Origin: Acidobacteriota bacterium
GTDB taxonomy: Bacteria > Acidobacteriota > Terriglobia > Acidoferrales > UBA7541
Length of the DNA: 10,275 nucleotides
Assembly (NCBI GenBank): GCA_019239815.1
Contig: JAFAZL010000352.1
Coordinates: 1-10,275 of the forward strand
Direction of reading: 5' to 3'
A program made the translations under genes and the position numbers. Below the pieces are notes generated by a model. The model did no database searches. It had not been told where the DNA came from and saw nothing but the letters and a program-made list of their open reading frames with translations. This document shows, in pieces, positions 1 to 5,917 of this stretch. Each line of letters opens with the position of its first letter. Position 1 is the first letter of the stretch.

Positions 1-38
1 GTAAGCGGCGTGATTGGCGGCAGCGTTGCCGTAGACAT
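1..38 (-). CDS. korB: 2-oxoacid:ferredoxin oxidoreductase beta subunit, N-terminus only
   Basis: Only the first 12 codons are in the window (ATG at 38..36, reading MSTATLPPITPL), so the protein itself cannot be recognised. The call rests on position: the ATG lies 5 nt after the korA stop on the same strand, and korA is almost always followed by korB, which carries thiamine diphosphate and a [4Fe-4S] cluster. The korA stop is embedded in the likely ribosome-binding sequence (TAAGGA), a spacing typical of translational coupling. The start is well supported; the product is inference from gene order. Confidence 0.7.
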   Translation of the reverse strand, partial: MSTATLPPITPL

Positions 39-43
39 GTTCC

Positions 44-1912
44 TTAGACTCCCAACACTTCTTCGATTTTTTGTTCGAGTTCAGCCTGCTTGAACGGCCG
101 GCCCTGAATCTTGTTCAGCCCGATCGCATCGACGAGATACTTCGCGCGCAGCAGCCACAAAAGCTGCCCCATGTTGAGTTCAGGCACCAAAACTTGCTTG
201 TAGCGCTTGATGACATCGCCGAGATTCGCCGGCAGCGGATTCAGATGCCGCAGATGCACGTGTCCAATCTTGCGGCCCGCCGCGCGCTGTGCATTCACCG
301 CGGCGGTGATCGCGCCGTGAGTCGAGCCCCACGCCACGATCAGCAAATCCCCGTGATCGTCGCCCGTCGGTACAACGTCCGGAACGTCCTGCACAATCGC
401 CGCGACCTTCGCCGCGCGAATGCGCACCATGTGCTCGTGATTCAGTGGCTCGTAGTTGATATTGCCGGTGACGTCCTGTTTCTCGAGTCCGCCCACGCGA
501 TGCTCGAGTCCCGGCGTGCCCGGCACAGCCCACGGCCGCGCCAGCGTATCGGGATTCCGTTTGTACGGCAGATACGCATTCGGCGAATTCTTTTCCTTCG
601 CGAACTCGACCTTGAAGTCGGGAATCTCATTGACGTTGGGAATCTTCCACGGCTCCGCGCCGTTGGCCAGATACCCATCCGACAAAATGATCACCGGCAC
701 CATGTACTTCACGGCAATCCGGCACGCCTCCAGCGCCGCCCAGAAGCAATCGCTTGGCGTTGCCGGAGCAATCACCGGCACCGGCGCTTCCGAATTACGC
801 CCAAACAACGCTTGCAGCAAATCCGCTTGCTCGGTTTTCGTCGGCAATCCTGTTGAAGGACCGCCGCGCTGGATGTCGCAAATCACCAGCGGGATCTCGA
901 CGGCTACCGCCAGCCCGATCGCTTCCGTCTTCAGCGCCATCCCCGGCCCCGAAGTTGTGGTAATCGCCAGCGCGCCGCCATAAGCCGCGCCAATCGCCGA
1001 CGTCACCGCGGCGATTTCATCCTCCGCCTGAAACGTCGTGACGCCAAAATCCTTATATTGCGAAAGCTCATGCAAAATGTCCGAAGCCGGCGTGATCGGA
1101 TAGCTGCCCTGAAACAATCGCAGCCCCGACTTCTGCGACGCCGTAACAAATCCCAGCGCCAGCGCCTGGTTGCCGCTCATGCTGCGGTAAACGCCCGGTG
1201 CCAGCTTCGCCGGCGGAATTTCATAGCTGATCTGAAACGCTTCGGTCGCTTCGCAATACGAATAGCCCGCTTTCATCGCGAGCTTGTTCGCTTCCACCAG
1301 CAGCGGCTTGTTCTTGAATTTGTCGTCAATCCAGCGATGGGTCGATTCCATCGACCGGTTGTAAAGCCAATAGCACATGCCCAGCGCGAAGAAGTTCTTG
1401 CAGCGATCCACCGACTTCGCATCCAGCCCGAGATGCTCCAGCGCCGCACGCGTCAGCCGCTCCAGCTCGACCGAAAACAATCGGTACTTGTCGAGCGAAT
1501 GATCTTCGAGGGGATTGACCGTCATCTGCGCCTTGCGCAGATCGTTTTCCTTGAAGCTGTCCGAATTGACGATCAGGATTCCGTTCGCCTTCAGATCGGC
1601 GATGTTGACCTTCAGCGCGGCGGGATTCATGGCGATCAGCACATCGACCGCATCGCCCGGCGTGTACACGTCGCTTGAAGCAAAGTGCAACTGATATCCG
1701 CTCACGCCCGGCAGGGTGCCTGCAGGGGCGCGGATTTCGGCAGGGAAGTCAGGAAACGTCGCGATGTCGTTGCCGTACAACGCGACCGTGTTGGTGAACT
1801 GGCTGCCGGTAATCTGCATGCCGTCGCCGGAGTCTCCAGCGAATCGGATCACTGCCTGATCGATCTTTTCGGGCTTAACGCGCGATACCGGTGTTTCAAA
1901 TGCTGTCGACAT
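44..1912 (-). CDS. korA: 2-oxoglutarate:ferredoxin oxidoreductase, fused gamma-alpha subunit (KorA)
   Basis: This subunit acts with KorB in the cytoplasm to interconvert 2-oxoglutarate plus CoA and succinyl-CoA plus CO2, with ferredoxin as electron carrier (oxidative or reductive TCA step). The 622-aa protein has the fused architecture. Residues about 18-225 form the gamma domain, with GDSGDG at 26-31. The alpha pyrimidine-binding domain follows, with YPITPASD at 271-278, the acidic AEDE at 296-299, SGPG at 321-324 and QRGGPSTG at 348-355. A transketolase-C-like domain spans about 520-620 (LLIVAWGS 523-530, VPELNMGQL 576-584). Length matches fused KorA proteins of actinobacteria and acidobacteria. 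The start is the ATG at 1912, with AGGAG at 1920..1916 just upstream. Family membership is secure. The exact 2-oxoacid is inferred from overall resemblance to KorA; a branched-chain or pyruvate substrate is not excluded. Confidence 0.93.
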   Translation of the reverse strand: MSTAFETPVSRVKPEKIDQAVIRFAGDSGDGMQITGSQFTNTVALYGNDIATFPDFPAEIRAPAGTLPGVSGYQLHFASSDVYTPGDAVDVLIAMNPAALKVNIADLKANGILIVNSDSFKENDLRKAQMTVNPLEDHSLDKYRLFSVELERLTRAALEHLGLDAKSVDRCKNFFALGMCYWLYNRSMESTHRWIDDKFKNKPLLVEANKLAMKAGYSYCEATEAFQISYEIPPAKLAPGVYRSMSGNQALALGFVTASQKSGLRLFQGSYPITPASDILHELSQYKDFGVTTFQAEDEIAAVTSAIGAAYGGALAITTTSGPGMALKTEAIGLAVAVEIPLVICDIQRGGPSTGLPTKTEQADLLQALFGRNSEAPVPVIAPATPSDCFWAALEACRIAVKYMVPVIILSDGYLANGAEPWKIPNVNEIPDFKVEFAKEKNSPNAYLPYKRNPDTLARPWAVPGTPGLEHRVGGLEKQDVTGNINYEPLNHEHMVRIRAAKVAAIVQDVPDVVPTGDDHGDLLIVAWGSTHGAITAAVNAQRAAGRKIGHVHLRHLNPLPANLGDVIKRYKQVLVPELNMGQLLWLLRAKYLVDAIGLNKIQGRPFKQAELEQKIEEVLGV

Positions 1913-2025
1913 GGACTCCTAACCCCAACGCCCGTCCTTACGAACCCGTTTCCGCGGGCTCATCTGCGGGATTAATTAAGATAAGCTCCTCGCAACAGCC
2001 CCCGGAGGAGCTCGACTCCGACGTC

Positions 2026-2169
2026 ATGCCCAATCAGCCGGGATCTAGACAGACGGTGCGGTACCAAAACTGGAGTGCTGGAACAGCCGACCGCCGGGAG
2101 CCGACTCAAGAAGAATACCATACCGGCCCAGGCGCGGCGGGGAGAGAGTCCGCCGCGCTGCAACAGTAA
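2026..2169 (+). CDS. Candidate small protein of 47 aa, unrecognised
   Basis: An ATG at 2026 opens 47 codons ending in TAA at 2167-2169. The predicted peptide is hydrophilic, without a signal peptide or membrane segment; it starts MPNQPGSRQTVRYQNWSAG, contains PTQEEYHTGPGAAG, and ends in ALQQ. By my count about 30 of 47 third positions are G or C, so composition is compatible with coding but not decisive. A strong GGAGGAG lies at 2004-2010, though 15 nt from the ATG, longer than usual, and it sits in a small inverted repeat (CGGAG 2003-2007 / CTCCG 2016-2020) that could mask it. It is antisense to the korA leader region. It may equally be chance; I do not recognise a family. Confidence 0.3.
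   Translation: MPNQPGSRQTVRYQNWSAGTADRREPTQEEYHTGPGAAGRESAALQQ
2132..2158. other. GC-rich hairpin, 9-bp perfect stem
   Basis: GCGCGGCGG (2132-2140) and CCGCCGCGC (2150-2158) are perfect reverse complements around a 9-nt loop (GGAGAGAGT), extendable by one G-T pair. Neither side has a T tract, so it is not a textbook intrinsic terminator. On the minus strand it lies between the membrane gene and korA and could act as a processing, attenuation or Rho-assisted stop signal. It also falls inside the last codons of the candidate small ORF. Confidence 0.5.
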
Positions 2170-2248
2170 TTACTCCGAAAGACGCGGCCCATTGCCGCCG
2201 GGTTACAGTCCAGTTTCAAAATCTATTTTCTTTGATTGTCGGCGGTGG

Positions 2249-3373
2249 TCACGAAACCGGTTCAATGCTCTGAGGCGGCGCCGAAGTCGTTGGACTGCCC
2301 TGTGAGGAAGAGTCTTCTGATTTCGAGACGCACGCTTGCAGGAATCGCGGACGGTAATAAACCAGCATTCCGAGGATCGCGACAGGAAAGAGCAGGCCGA
2401 TCACGGAGAATCCGCGCAGATGCGTCATGCTTTGCATCGTGTACTCGTTGGCTGGCGGCATGTTCATCGACGACATAGCGTGTCGCATGATGTCGTCAAA
2501 ATTCGGGCTCAGCAGCGTGATGATGCCGCTGACGATCCCCAGAATTTGCACTCCGATCGCCACGGAATAAGCCCACCGAATACGCTTCAACATTCCGATG
2601 CCGGCGATCGCGTACAGCACGCACCATGCGGCATAGACCACGCTTCCCGTCAGTCCCGTGAACGCGTGACCAAACACCATCGCCGGCATGTGCATGAAGA
2701 AAATGAAAAAGATGCTCAGCGCGCTGAGCAGGAAAAAGCACGCCAACACGATGATCGGAACAGGTACGCTGGGACCTGGAAGCGGAGCCGGAATCGCGTA
2801 AGCGGTCGGCGCTACGGAAATATCGACCGAACCATCGGCCTGCAACGGAATTGGAATCGCGGTAAAGGGATCGCCCGACCCACCTGTGGCTCCGACCGCA
2901 GCGGACTTGAACTGCGCCACAATCGCCGGTCGCGTAAACAGGATCAACCACCACACCGCAATCGCGAGCGGTCCTCCATAGAAAACCATCATCATGACTC
3001 GAATCATCGTGACGGAGATCGGCGAGTCCGGCGAAGTCGGAATCGGTATGAACGCCATGAAGCCAACCACGAGCAGGCAAATCGGCGCTGCGATGCCTGC
3101 CCAAACCAGCACAGAGATGCGAGCCCAATTGCGGAACCGGATCAGTCCCACTCCACTGAACGCGCCCCAAATTGCGACGGCAAAGAAAATCACCATCATC
3201 GCTGCCGTTATTACGCGCAGACCCGGCATGGTCTCCATCGGGTTAGGTCGCCCAAACGAAATCACCAACCCCATCATCCCGATGAGGATCCCGATCGCGG
3301 TCACGATGCTGCCCAATATGGCGACGACTCCTGAAGCCATGACCGCGGTCGATCGCTGCCCGACGTTATTCAT
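2249..3373 (-). CDS. Polytopic membrane protein of unknown function, two-fold internal repeat
   Basis: This 374-aa integral membrane protein is not assignable to a named family. Hydrophobic segments lie at about 12-40, 53-78, 85-110, 123-147, 204-228, 238-262, 268-288 and 320-341, giving eight likely helices. A polar loop at about 155-200 is rich in Pro, Gly and Ala, and a Ser/Pro/Thr-rich tail follows residue 350. The two four-helix halves look alike: FSGVGLIRFRNWARISV (72-88) matches IAGIGMLKRIRWAYSV (256-271), and FTRPAIVAQ (146-154) matches YYRPRFLQA (339-347). Conserved charged RFRNWAR and KRIRWAY loops follow helix 2 of each half. No transporter or enzyme motif is visible. The ATG at 3373 has only a weak GAGA upstream on its strand, next to a 14-bp tandem duplication. 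It is divergent from lexA, which hints at possible but unproven shared control. Confidence 0.8.
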   Translation of the reverse strand: MNNVGQRSTAVMASGVVAILGSIVTAIGILIGMMGLVISFGRPNPMETMPGLRVITAAMMVIFFAVAIWGAFSGVGLIRFRNWARISVLVWAGIAAPICLLVVGFMAFIPIPTSPDSPISVTMIRVMMMVFYGGPLAIAVWWLILFTRPAIVAQFKSAAVGATGGSGDPFTAIPIPLQADGSVDISVAPTAYAIPAPLPGPSVPVPIIVLACFFLLSALSIFFIFFMHMPAMVFGHAFTGLTGSVVYAAWCVLYAIAGIGMLKRIRWAYSVAIGVQILGIVSGIITLLSPNFDDIMRHAMSSMNMPPANEYTMQSMTHLRGFSVIGLLFPVAILGMLVYYRPRFLQACVSKSEDSSSQGSPTTSAPPQSIEPVS

Positions 3374-3380
3374 AAGCGTT

Positions 3381-3408
3381 TCTCATAGACGCTGTCTCAT
3401 AGAGTCTG
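3381..3408. repeat. 14-bp tandem duplication just upstream of the membrane-protein start
   Basis: TCTCATAGACGCTG (3381-3394) is followed directly by TCTCATAGAGTCTG (3395-3408), 12 of 14 bases identical with the first nine exact. The pair ends 8 nt from the minus-strand ATG, so on that strand it spans the ribosome-binding and leader region. It could be a small operator or a slippage/duplication product that altered the leader. Confidence 0.6.
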
Positions 3409-3495
3409 GCGAAATACCTCGAGTTGCCCCCATTCTGCCCAACTCCACACTCTGCTTCTCGAGCCATTTGCATTCGCGACACGAAAACACAACAT

Positions 3496-3535
3496 TGCGC
3501 TTTCTTTTCGCTTGACGTTCGCCTTCTATTCGCCT
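3496..3535 (+). promoter_or_regulatory. Probable LexA operator: four TTCGC-type direct repeats at 11-bp period
   Basis: Heptamers begin at 3496 (TGCGCTT), 3507 (TTCGCTT), 3518 (TTCGCCT) and 3529 (TTCGCCT), each exactly 11 bp apart, so all face the same side of the helix. Within the array, GTTC at 3517-3520 and ATTC at 3528-3531 are separated by 7 bp, one base short of the known alphaproteobacterial LexA box GTTC-N7-GTTC, which also has an 11-bp period. The array overlaps the -35 and the spacer of the likely lexA promoter, as expected of an autorepressor site. The repeat is seen directly; LexA binding is inference. Confidence 0.65.
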
Positions 3536-3540
3536 AACGT
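3512..3540 (+). promoter_or_regulatory. Probable sigma70 promoter of lexA
   Basis: TTGACG (3512-3517, five of six bases of the -35 consensus) is separated by exactly 17 bp from TAACGT (3535-3540, three of six for the -10, including its first two bases and final T). A transcript would start near 3547, leaving a leader of about 70 nt before the lexA ATG. The last two TTCGCCT repeats fill the spacer, so a bound repressor would block polymerase. Confidence 0.55.
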
Positions 3541-3615
3541 GTTGCCACGGACGGTTTGCCGCACGCAGCGCCCGCGTCACCGCCGAGCTCACTGTAAAAG
3601 CGAGGTCCCGCAACT

Positions 3616-4248
3616 ATGGCCCTGACCAAGCGACAGAAAGAAGTGCTCGACTATCTGGTGTCGTTCGAGACTAAGCACGGCTACGCCCCCAGTTTTGAGG
3701 AAATCGGCAAAGGCATGAAGCTCACTTCGCTCGCGACCGTGCACAAGCACATCACCACGCTTGAGAAGAAAGGTTTTATCCGCCGAGGATATAACCAGAG
3801 CCGCTCGATCGAGATTTTGCAACTTCCCAAACCTCCCAAGGAACAAGTCATCGACCGCAAAGTGCAAGAGCTGCCGCTCGTCGGACGCATCGCTGCTGGC
3901 CGTCCGCTCGAAGCCGTCGAGGAGCGCGAAACTTTGTCCCTCGGCGACTTTACCCACGGTGGCAACTCCTTCGCTCTCAAGGTGAAGGGCAGCTCGATGA
4001 TCGACGACCACATCATGGACGGCGATTACGTCGTTTGCGAACAAACACAGGTCGCCAATCCCGGCGACATCGTCGTCGCGCTGGTCCAAGGCGAAGAAGC
4101 CACTCTGAAGCGCTTCTATCGCGAAGGCCCAGGCAAAATTCGCCTGCAGCCTGCCAATGCCGAGATTGAGCCAATCATCGTCCCCGCCAACGATGTAAAG
4201 ATCCAAGGCCGCGTCATCGGAGTGCTCCGTAAATACGACCGCGGTTGA
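3616..4248 (+). CDS. lexA: LexA repressor (SOS response, S24 self-cleaving)
   Basis: This is the SOS transcriptional repressor, which autocleaves when stimulated by RecA-DNA filaments. The 210-aa length is normal. Residues 1-70 form the winged helix-turn-helix, with PSFEEIG at 25-31 and the recognition region SLATVHKHITTLEKKGFIRR at 38-57. The FIRR..N..R..EIL pattern resembles alphaproteobacterial LexA. The cleavage bond is probably Ala94-Gly95 in RIAAG. The catalytic dyad is Ser127 (GSSMID) and Lys165 (ATLKRF), and DGDYVV follows at 135-140; all expected residues are present, so it should be cleavable. The ATG at 3616 is preceded by GAGGT at 3602-3606. The phased TTCGC repeats upstream suggest autoregulation. 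No recA, imuB or dnaE2 lies beside it in the window. Confidence 0.96.
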   Translation: MALTKRQKEVLDYLVSFETKHGYAPSFEEIGKGMKLTSLATVHKHITTLEKKGFIRRGYNQSRSIEILQLPKPPKEQVIDRKVQELPLVGRIAAGRPLEAVEERETLSLGDFTHGGNSFALKVKGSSMIDDHIMDGDYVVCEQTQVANPGDIVVALVQGEEATLKRFYREGPGKIRLQPANAEIEPIIVPANDVKIQGRVIGVLRKYDRG

Positions 4249-4275
4249 TTAGCAGACGCGAGTCGCGAATCAGCC
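4243..4275 (+). terminator. Stem-loop starting at the lexA stop codon, possible terminator
   Basis: The arms GGTTGATT (4243-4250) and AATCAGCC (4268-4275) pair over 8 bp with one G-U. Inside are a GC/GC pair set, an A-G mismatch, one bulged A, and a GAC/GTC stem closed by a GCGA tetraloop (4258-4261), a GNRA type. The helix has about 13 bp in all. It overlaps the TGA stop (4246-4248) and has no following T tract, so it is either a non-canonical terminator or an mRNA 3'-end stabiliser separating lexA from the next gene. Confidence 0.45.
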
Positions 4276-4350
4276 AGCCGTCCCTGTAGCCACCCGCAAC
4301 CATCCGGTCTCCCTGAGAGTCTATACACAGGTACTGGTAGACTGCTCGTG

Positions 4351-4355
4351 AGGGA
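4351..4355 (+). promoter_or_regulatory. Ribosome-binding site that fixes the phospholipase start
   Basis: AGGGA at 4351-4355 lies 10 nt before the ATG at 4366. An in-frame GTG at 4348 is also possible, but it would place this purine run inside the coding region and put six extra residues (MRDFQR) ahead of the signal peptide. The ATG gives a typical lysine/arginine-rich signal-peptide N-terminus. Confidence 0.6.
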
Positions 4356-4365
4356 CTTCCAGCGG

Positions 4366-5706
4366 ATGAAGCCAAAAGCCCGGAGGCAAGCGCTGCGCCA
4401 GATTGGCGCAGTTCTGTTGGCAGCGTCGCTGCTGGCGGCGTGGCCGCAGCCAGCCGGAGCGTACTCCATTCTCGCGCATGAAGCGATCATCGACGCGGCA
4501 TGGACTACGGGACTGCGCGATCTATTGGTCCAGCGATTTCCCGACGCTACTCCAGAGCAGCTAAAGGACGCTCACGCCTACGCCTACGGCGGCGCGATCA
4601 TTCAGGACCTTGGCTACTATCCGCATGGCAGCCATTTCTTCAGCGACCTCACGCACTACTGCCGCAGCGGCGATTTCATCTTGGCTCTGTTGCGCGACTC
4701 AAAAGATCTAAATGGCTACGCATTTGCGCTCGGCGCGCTCTCGCACTACGCTGCCGACAACGAAGGCCATTCGATCGGCACGAATCCGTCCGTGCCGATC
4801 TTGTACCCGAAGCTACACAGAAAATTCGGAAACATCGTGACCTACGAAGAGGATCCGCTCGCGCACGTGAAAACCGAATTTGGTTTCGACGTGCTCGAAG
4901 TCGCTAAGGAGCGCTACGCGCCCGACAGTTATCACGACTTCATCGGATTCTCCGTCGATGCCCCGTTGCTCGAGCAAGCTTTCCAAGAGACCTATGGACT
5001 CGAACTGAAGACCGCACTGCCCAACGAAGAAAAAGCGCTCGGGTCTTACCGCCGTGCTGTCAGCAAATTGATCCCCAGAGCGACCCGCGTCGCCTGGACC
5101 CTGAAAAAAAACGACATCCAGAAGGATCAGCCCAGCATGACCAAGCGAAAGTATCTGTACAATCTTTCGCGCGCCAGCTATGAAAAGAGCTGGGGCAAGG
5201 ATTACCAGAAGCCGACATATTTTGAGCGATTCATAGCGTTCCTCTACCGAATTCTGCCGAAATTCGGCCCGCTGAGAGTATTGCAGCTTCGCACCCCCAC
5301 CCCCGCCACCGAGCACAAATTTGAAGACAGCTTCAATCACGCGCTCGATCGCTTTAAGGGCGGGGTGCGCCAAGTACGCGACGGGCAGACGCCCGACATT
5401 CCCAACGACAACTTCGACACCGGCAAGTTCGATCCACCGGGCGTCTACTTCATGAACGACGACGTGCACGCGCAGCTCGTAGAAGAACTCGCCAAGACGA
5501 ATTTCAAATTGATGACACCTGCCCTGCGCGCCGAATTGATGCAGTTCTATGCCGATCCCAAGACGCCTTATTCCACGAAGCGCAAACCGAAAGAGTGGGC
5601 CAAGCTGCAAGTGGCTTTACAGCAGCTCAAATCCGCACCATCAACGCCAGTCGAGGCGCAAACGCTGCCTGCTTACGGCGGAGTTCCATCGGCGCCCTTG
5701 GAATAG
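4366..5706 (+). CDS. Exported zinc-dependent phospholipase C-like protein
   Basis: Likely a secreted hydrolase of the zinc-dependent phospholipase C / S1-P1 nuclease fold (PF00882-like), expected to cleave phosphodiester bonds of phospholipids outside the membrane. The 446-aa protein starts with a Sec signal peptide: a basic MKPKARRQALRQ, a hydrophobic AVLLAASLLAAW core, and probable cleavage after PAGA near residue 32. Candidate zinc ligands are His38 (LAHEAI), the cluster YPHGSHFFSDLTHY (about 85-98), and His127, Asp131 and His135 in GALSHYAADNEGH, the family signature. Beyond about residue 200 is a long region I cannot assign, with a basic segment and a proline-rich tail; bacterial phospholipase C catalytic domains are about 250 aa, so nearly 200 residues are extra. 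The substrate is unknown and catalysis is not certain. It follows lexA by 117 nt with a stem-loop between, so it is probably transcribed separately. Confidence 0.82.
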   Translation: MKPKARRQALRQIGAVLLAASLLAAWPQPAGAYSILAHEAIIDAAWTTGLRDLLVQRFPDATPEQLKDAHAYAYGGAIIQDLGYYPHGSHFFSDLTHYCRSGDFILALLRDSKDLNGYAFALGALSHYAADNEGHSIGTNPSVPILYPKLHRKFGNIVTYEEDPLAHVKTEFGFDVLEVAKERYAPDSYHDFIGFSVDAPLLEQAFQETYGLELKTALPNEEKALGSYRRAVSKLIPRATRVAWTLKKNDIQKDQPSMTKRKYLYNLSRASYEKSWGKDYQKPTYFERFIAFLYRILPKFGPLRVLQLRTPTPATEHKFEDSFNHALDRFKGGVRQVRDGQTPDIPNDNFDTGKFDPPGVYFMNDDVHAQLVEELAKTNFKLMTPALRAELMQFYADPKTPYSTKRKPKEWAKLQVALQQLKSAPSTPVEAQTLPAYGGVPSAPLE

Positions 5707-5750
5707 CGTGTGAGCAATTTCTCCATTCCGCTGAGGTCGTCTCCGCGCCC

Positions 5751-5774
5751 CTCTGCGCGCTCTGCGTCTCTGCG
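5751..5774. repeat. CTCTGCG short tandem-like repeat (intergenic, dispersed-repeat type)
   Basis: CTCTGCG occurs at 5751-5757, 5760-5766 and 5768-5774 (spacings 9 and 8 bp), followed by a pyrimidine-rich TTGTCTTTTTCCTCTCTC. Read on the other strand this is a CGCAGAG series. From general knowledge, CGCAGAG-rich intergenic elements recur in many environmental genomes and give spurious peptides resembling NAETQSAQRGAE, which is what the antisense frame encodes here. The rest of the 211-nt gap (5707-5917) has no gene. A possible -10 (TAAACT, 5834-5839) lies before pyruvate carboxylase, but no good -35. Confidence 0.5.
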
Positions 5775-5917
5775 TTGTCTTTTTCCTCTCTCGCCGACCC
5801 GCACGATGAATTTTGTTTTTCCTCTGAATCGAATAAACTGTGCTGCATCGGCGCCGCGCGCATGAAACAATCTACAGTTTCGCGTTGCACTTAAACCGCT
5901 GCTAGTAAGCTCCCGGG

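Larger units (their letters stand above)
1913..2248. other. 336-nt intergenic region between korA and the membrane-protein gene
   Basis: Both flanking genes are on the minus strand, so this stretch should hold the end of the membrane-gene transcript and the korA promoter. I found no convincing -35/-10 pair for korA; the AT-rich run at 1971-1983 (ATTAATTAAGATA) is the best place for one. The region also holds a short plus-strand ORF (2026-2169), a 9-bp stem hairpin (2132-2158) and a weaker 5-bp GC hairpin (2184-2198). I see no tRNA, no recognisable riboswitch consensus and no insertion-sequence ends. Confidence 0.6.

Noticed and set aside
71..856. 261-codon plus-strand open frame opposite the korA C-terminus
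   Set aside because: Arg/His-rich antisense shadow of the well-supported korA; no ribosome-binding site or family resemblance.
2184..2198. GCGGC/GCCGC hairpin as terminator of the membrane gene
   Set aside because: Only a 5-bp stem, with a three-T run afterwards on the minus strand; too weak to call.
1913..2248. Riboswitch or structured ncRNA (cobalamin, SAM, RNase P or SRP type) upstream of korA
   Set aside because: Some fragments (GAGAGAGTCC, GGTACC...GG) look suggestive, but I could not assemble the conserved core of any of these classes on either strand.
2336..3334. 332-codon plus-strand open frame opposite the membrane-protein gene
   Set aside because: The translation is dominated by Arg, His, Asp and Gln with no hydrophobic core, typical of the antisense of a hydrophobic GC-rich gene; the minus-strand frame gives well-formed membrane helices.
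4348..4365. GTG start for the phospholipase-like protein
   Set aside because: The AGGGA purine run fits the downstream ATG at 4366, and the extra residues weaken the signal-peptide layout.
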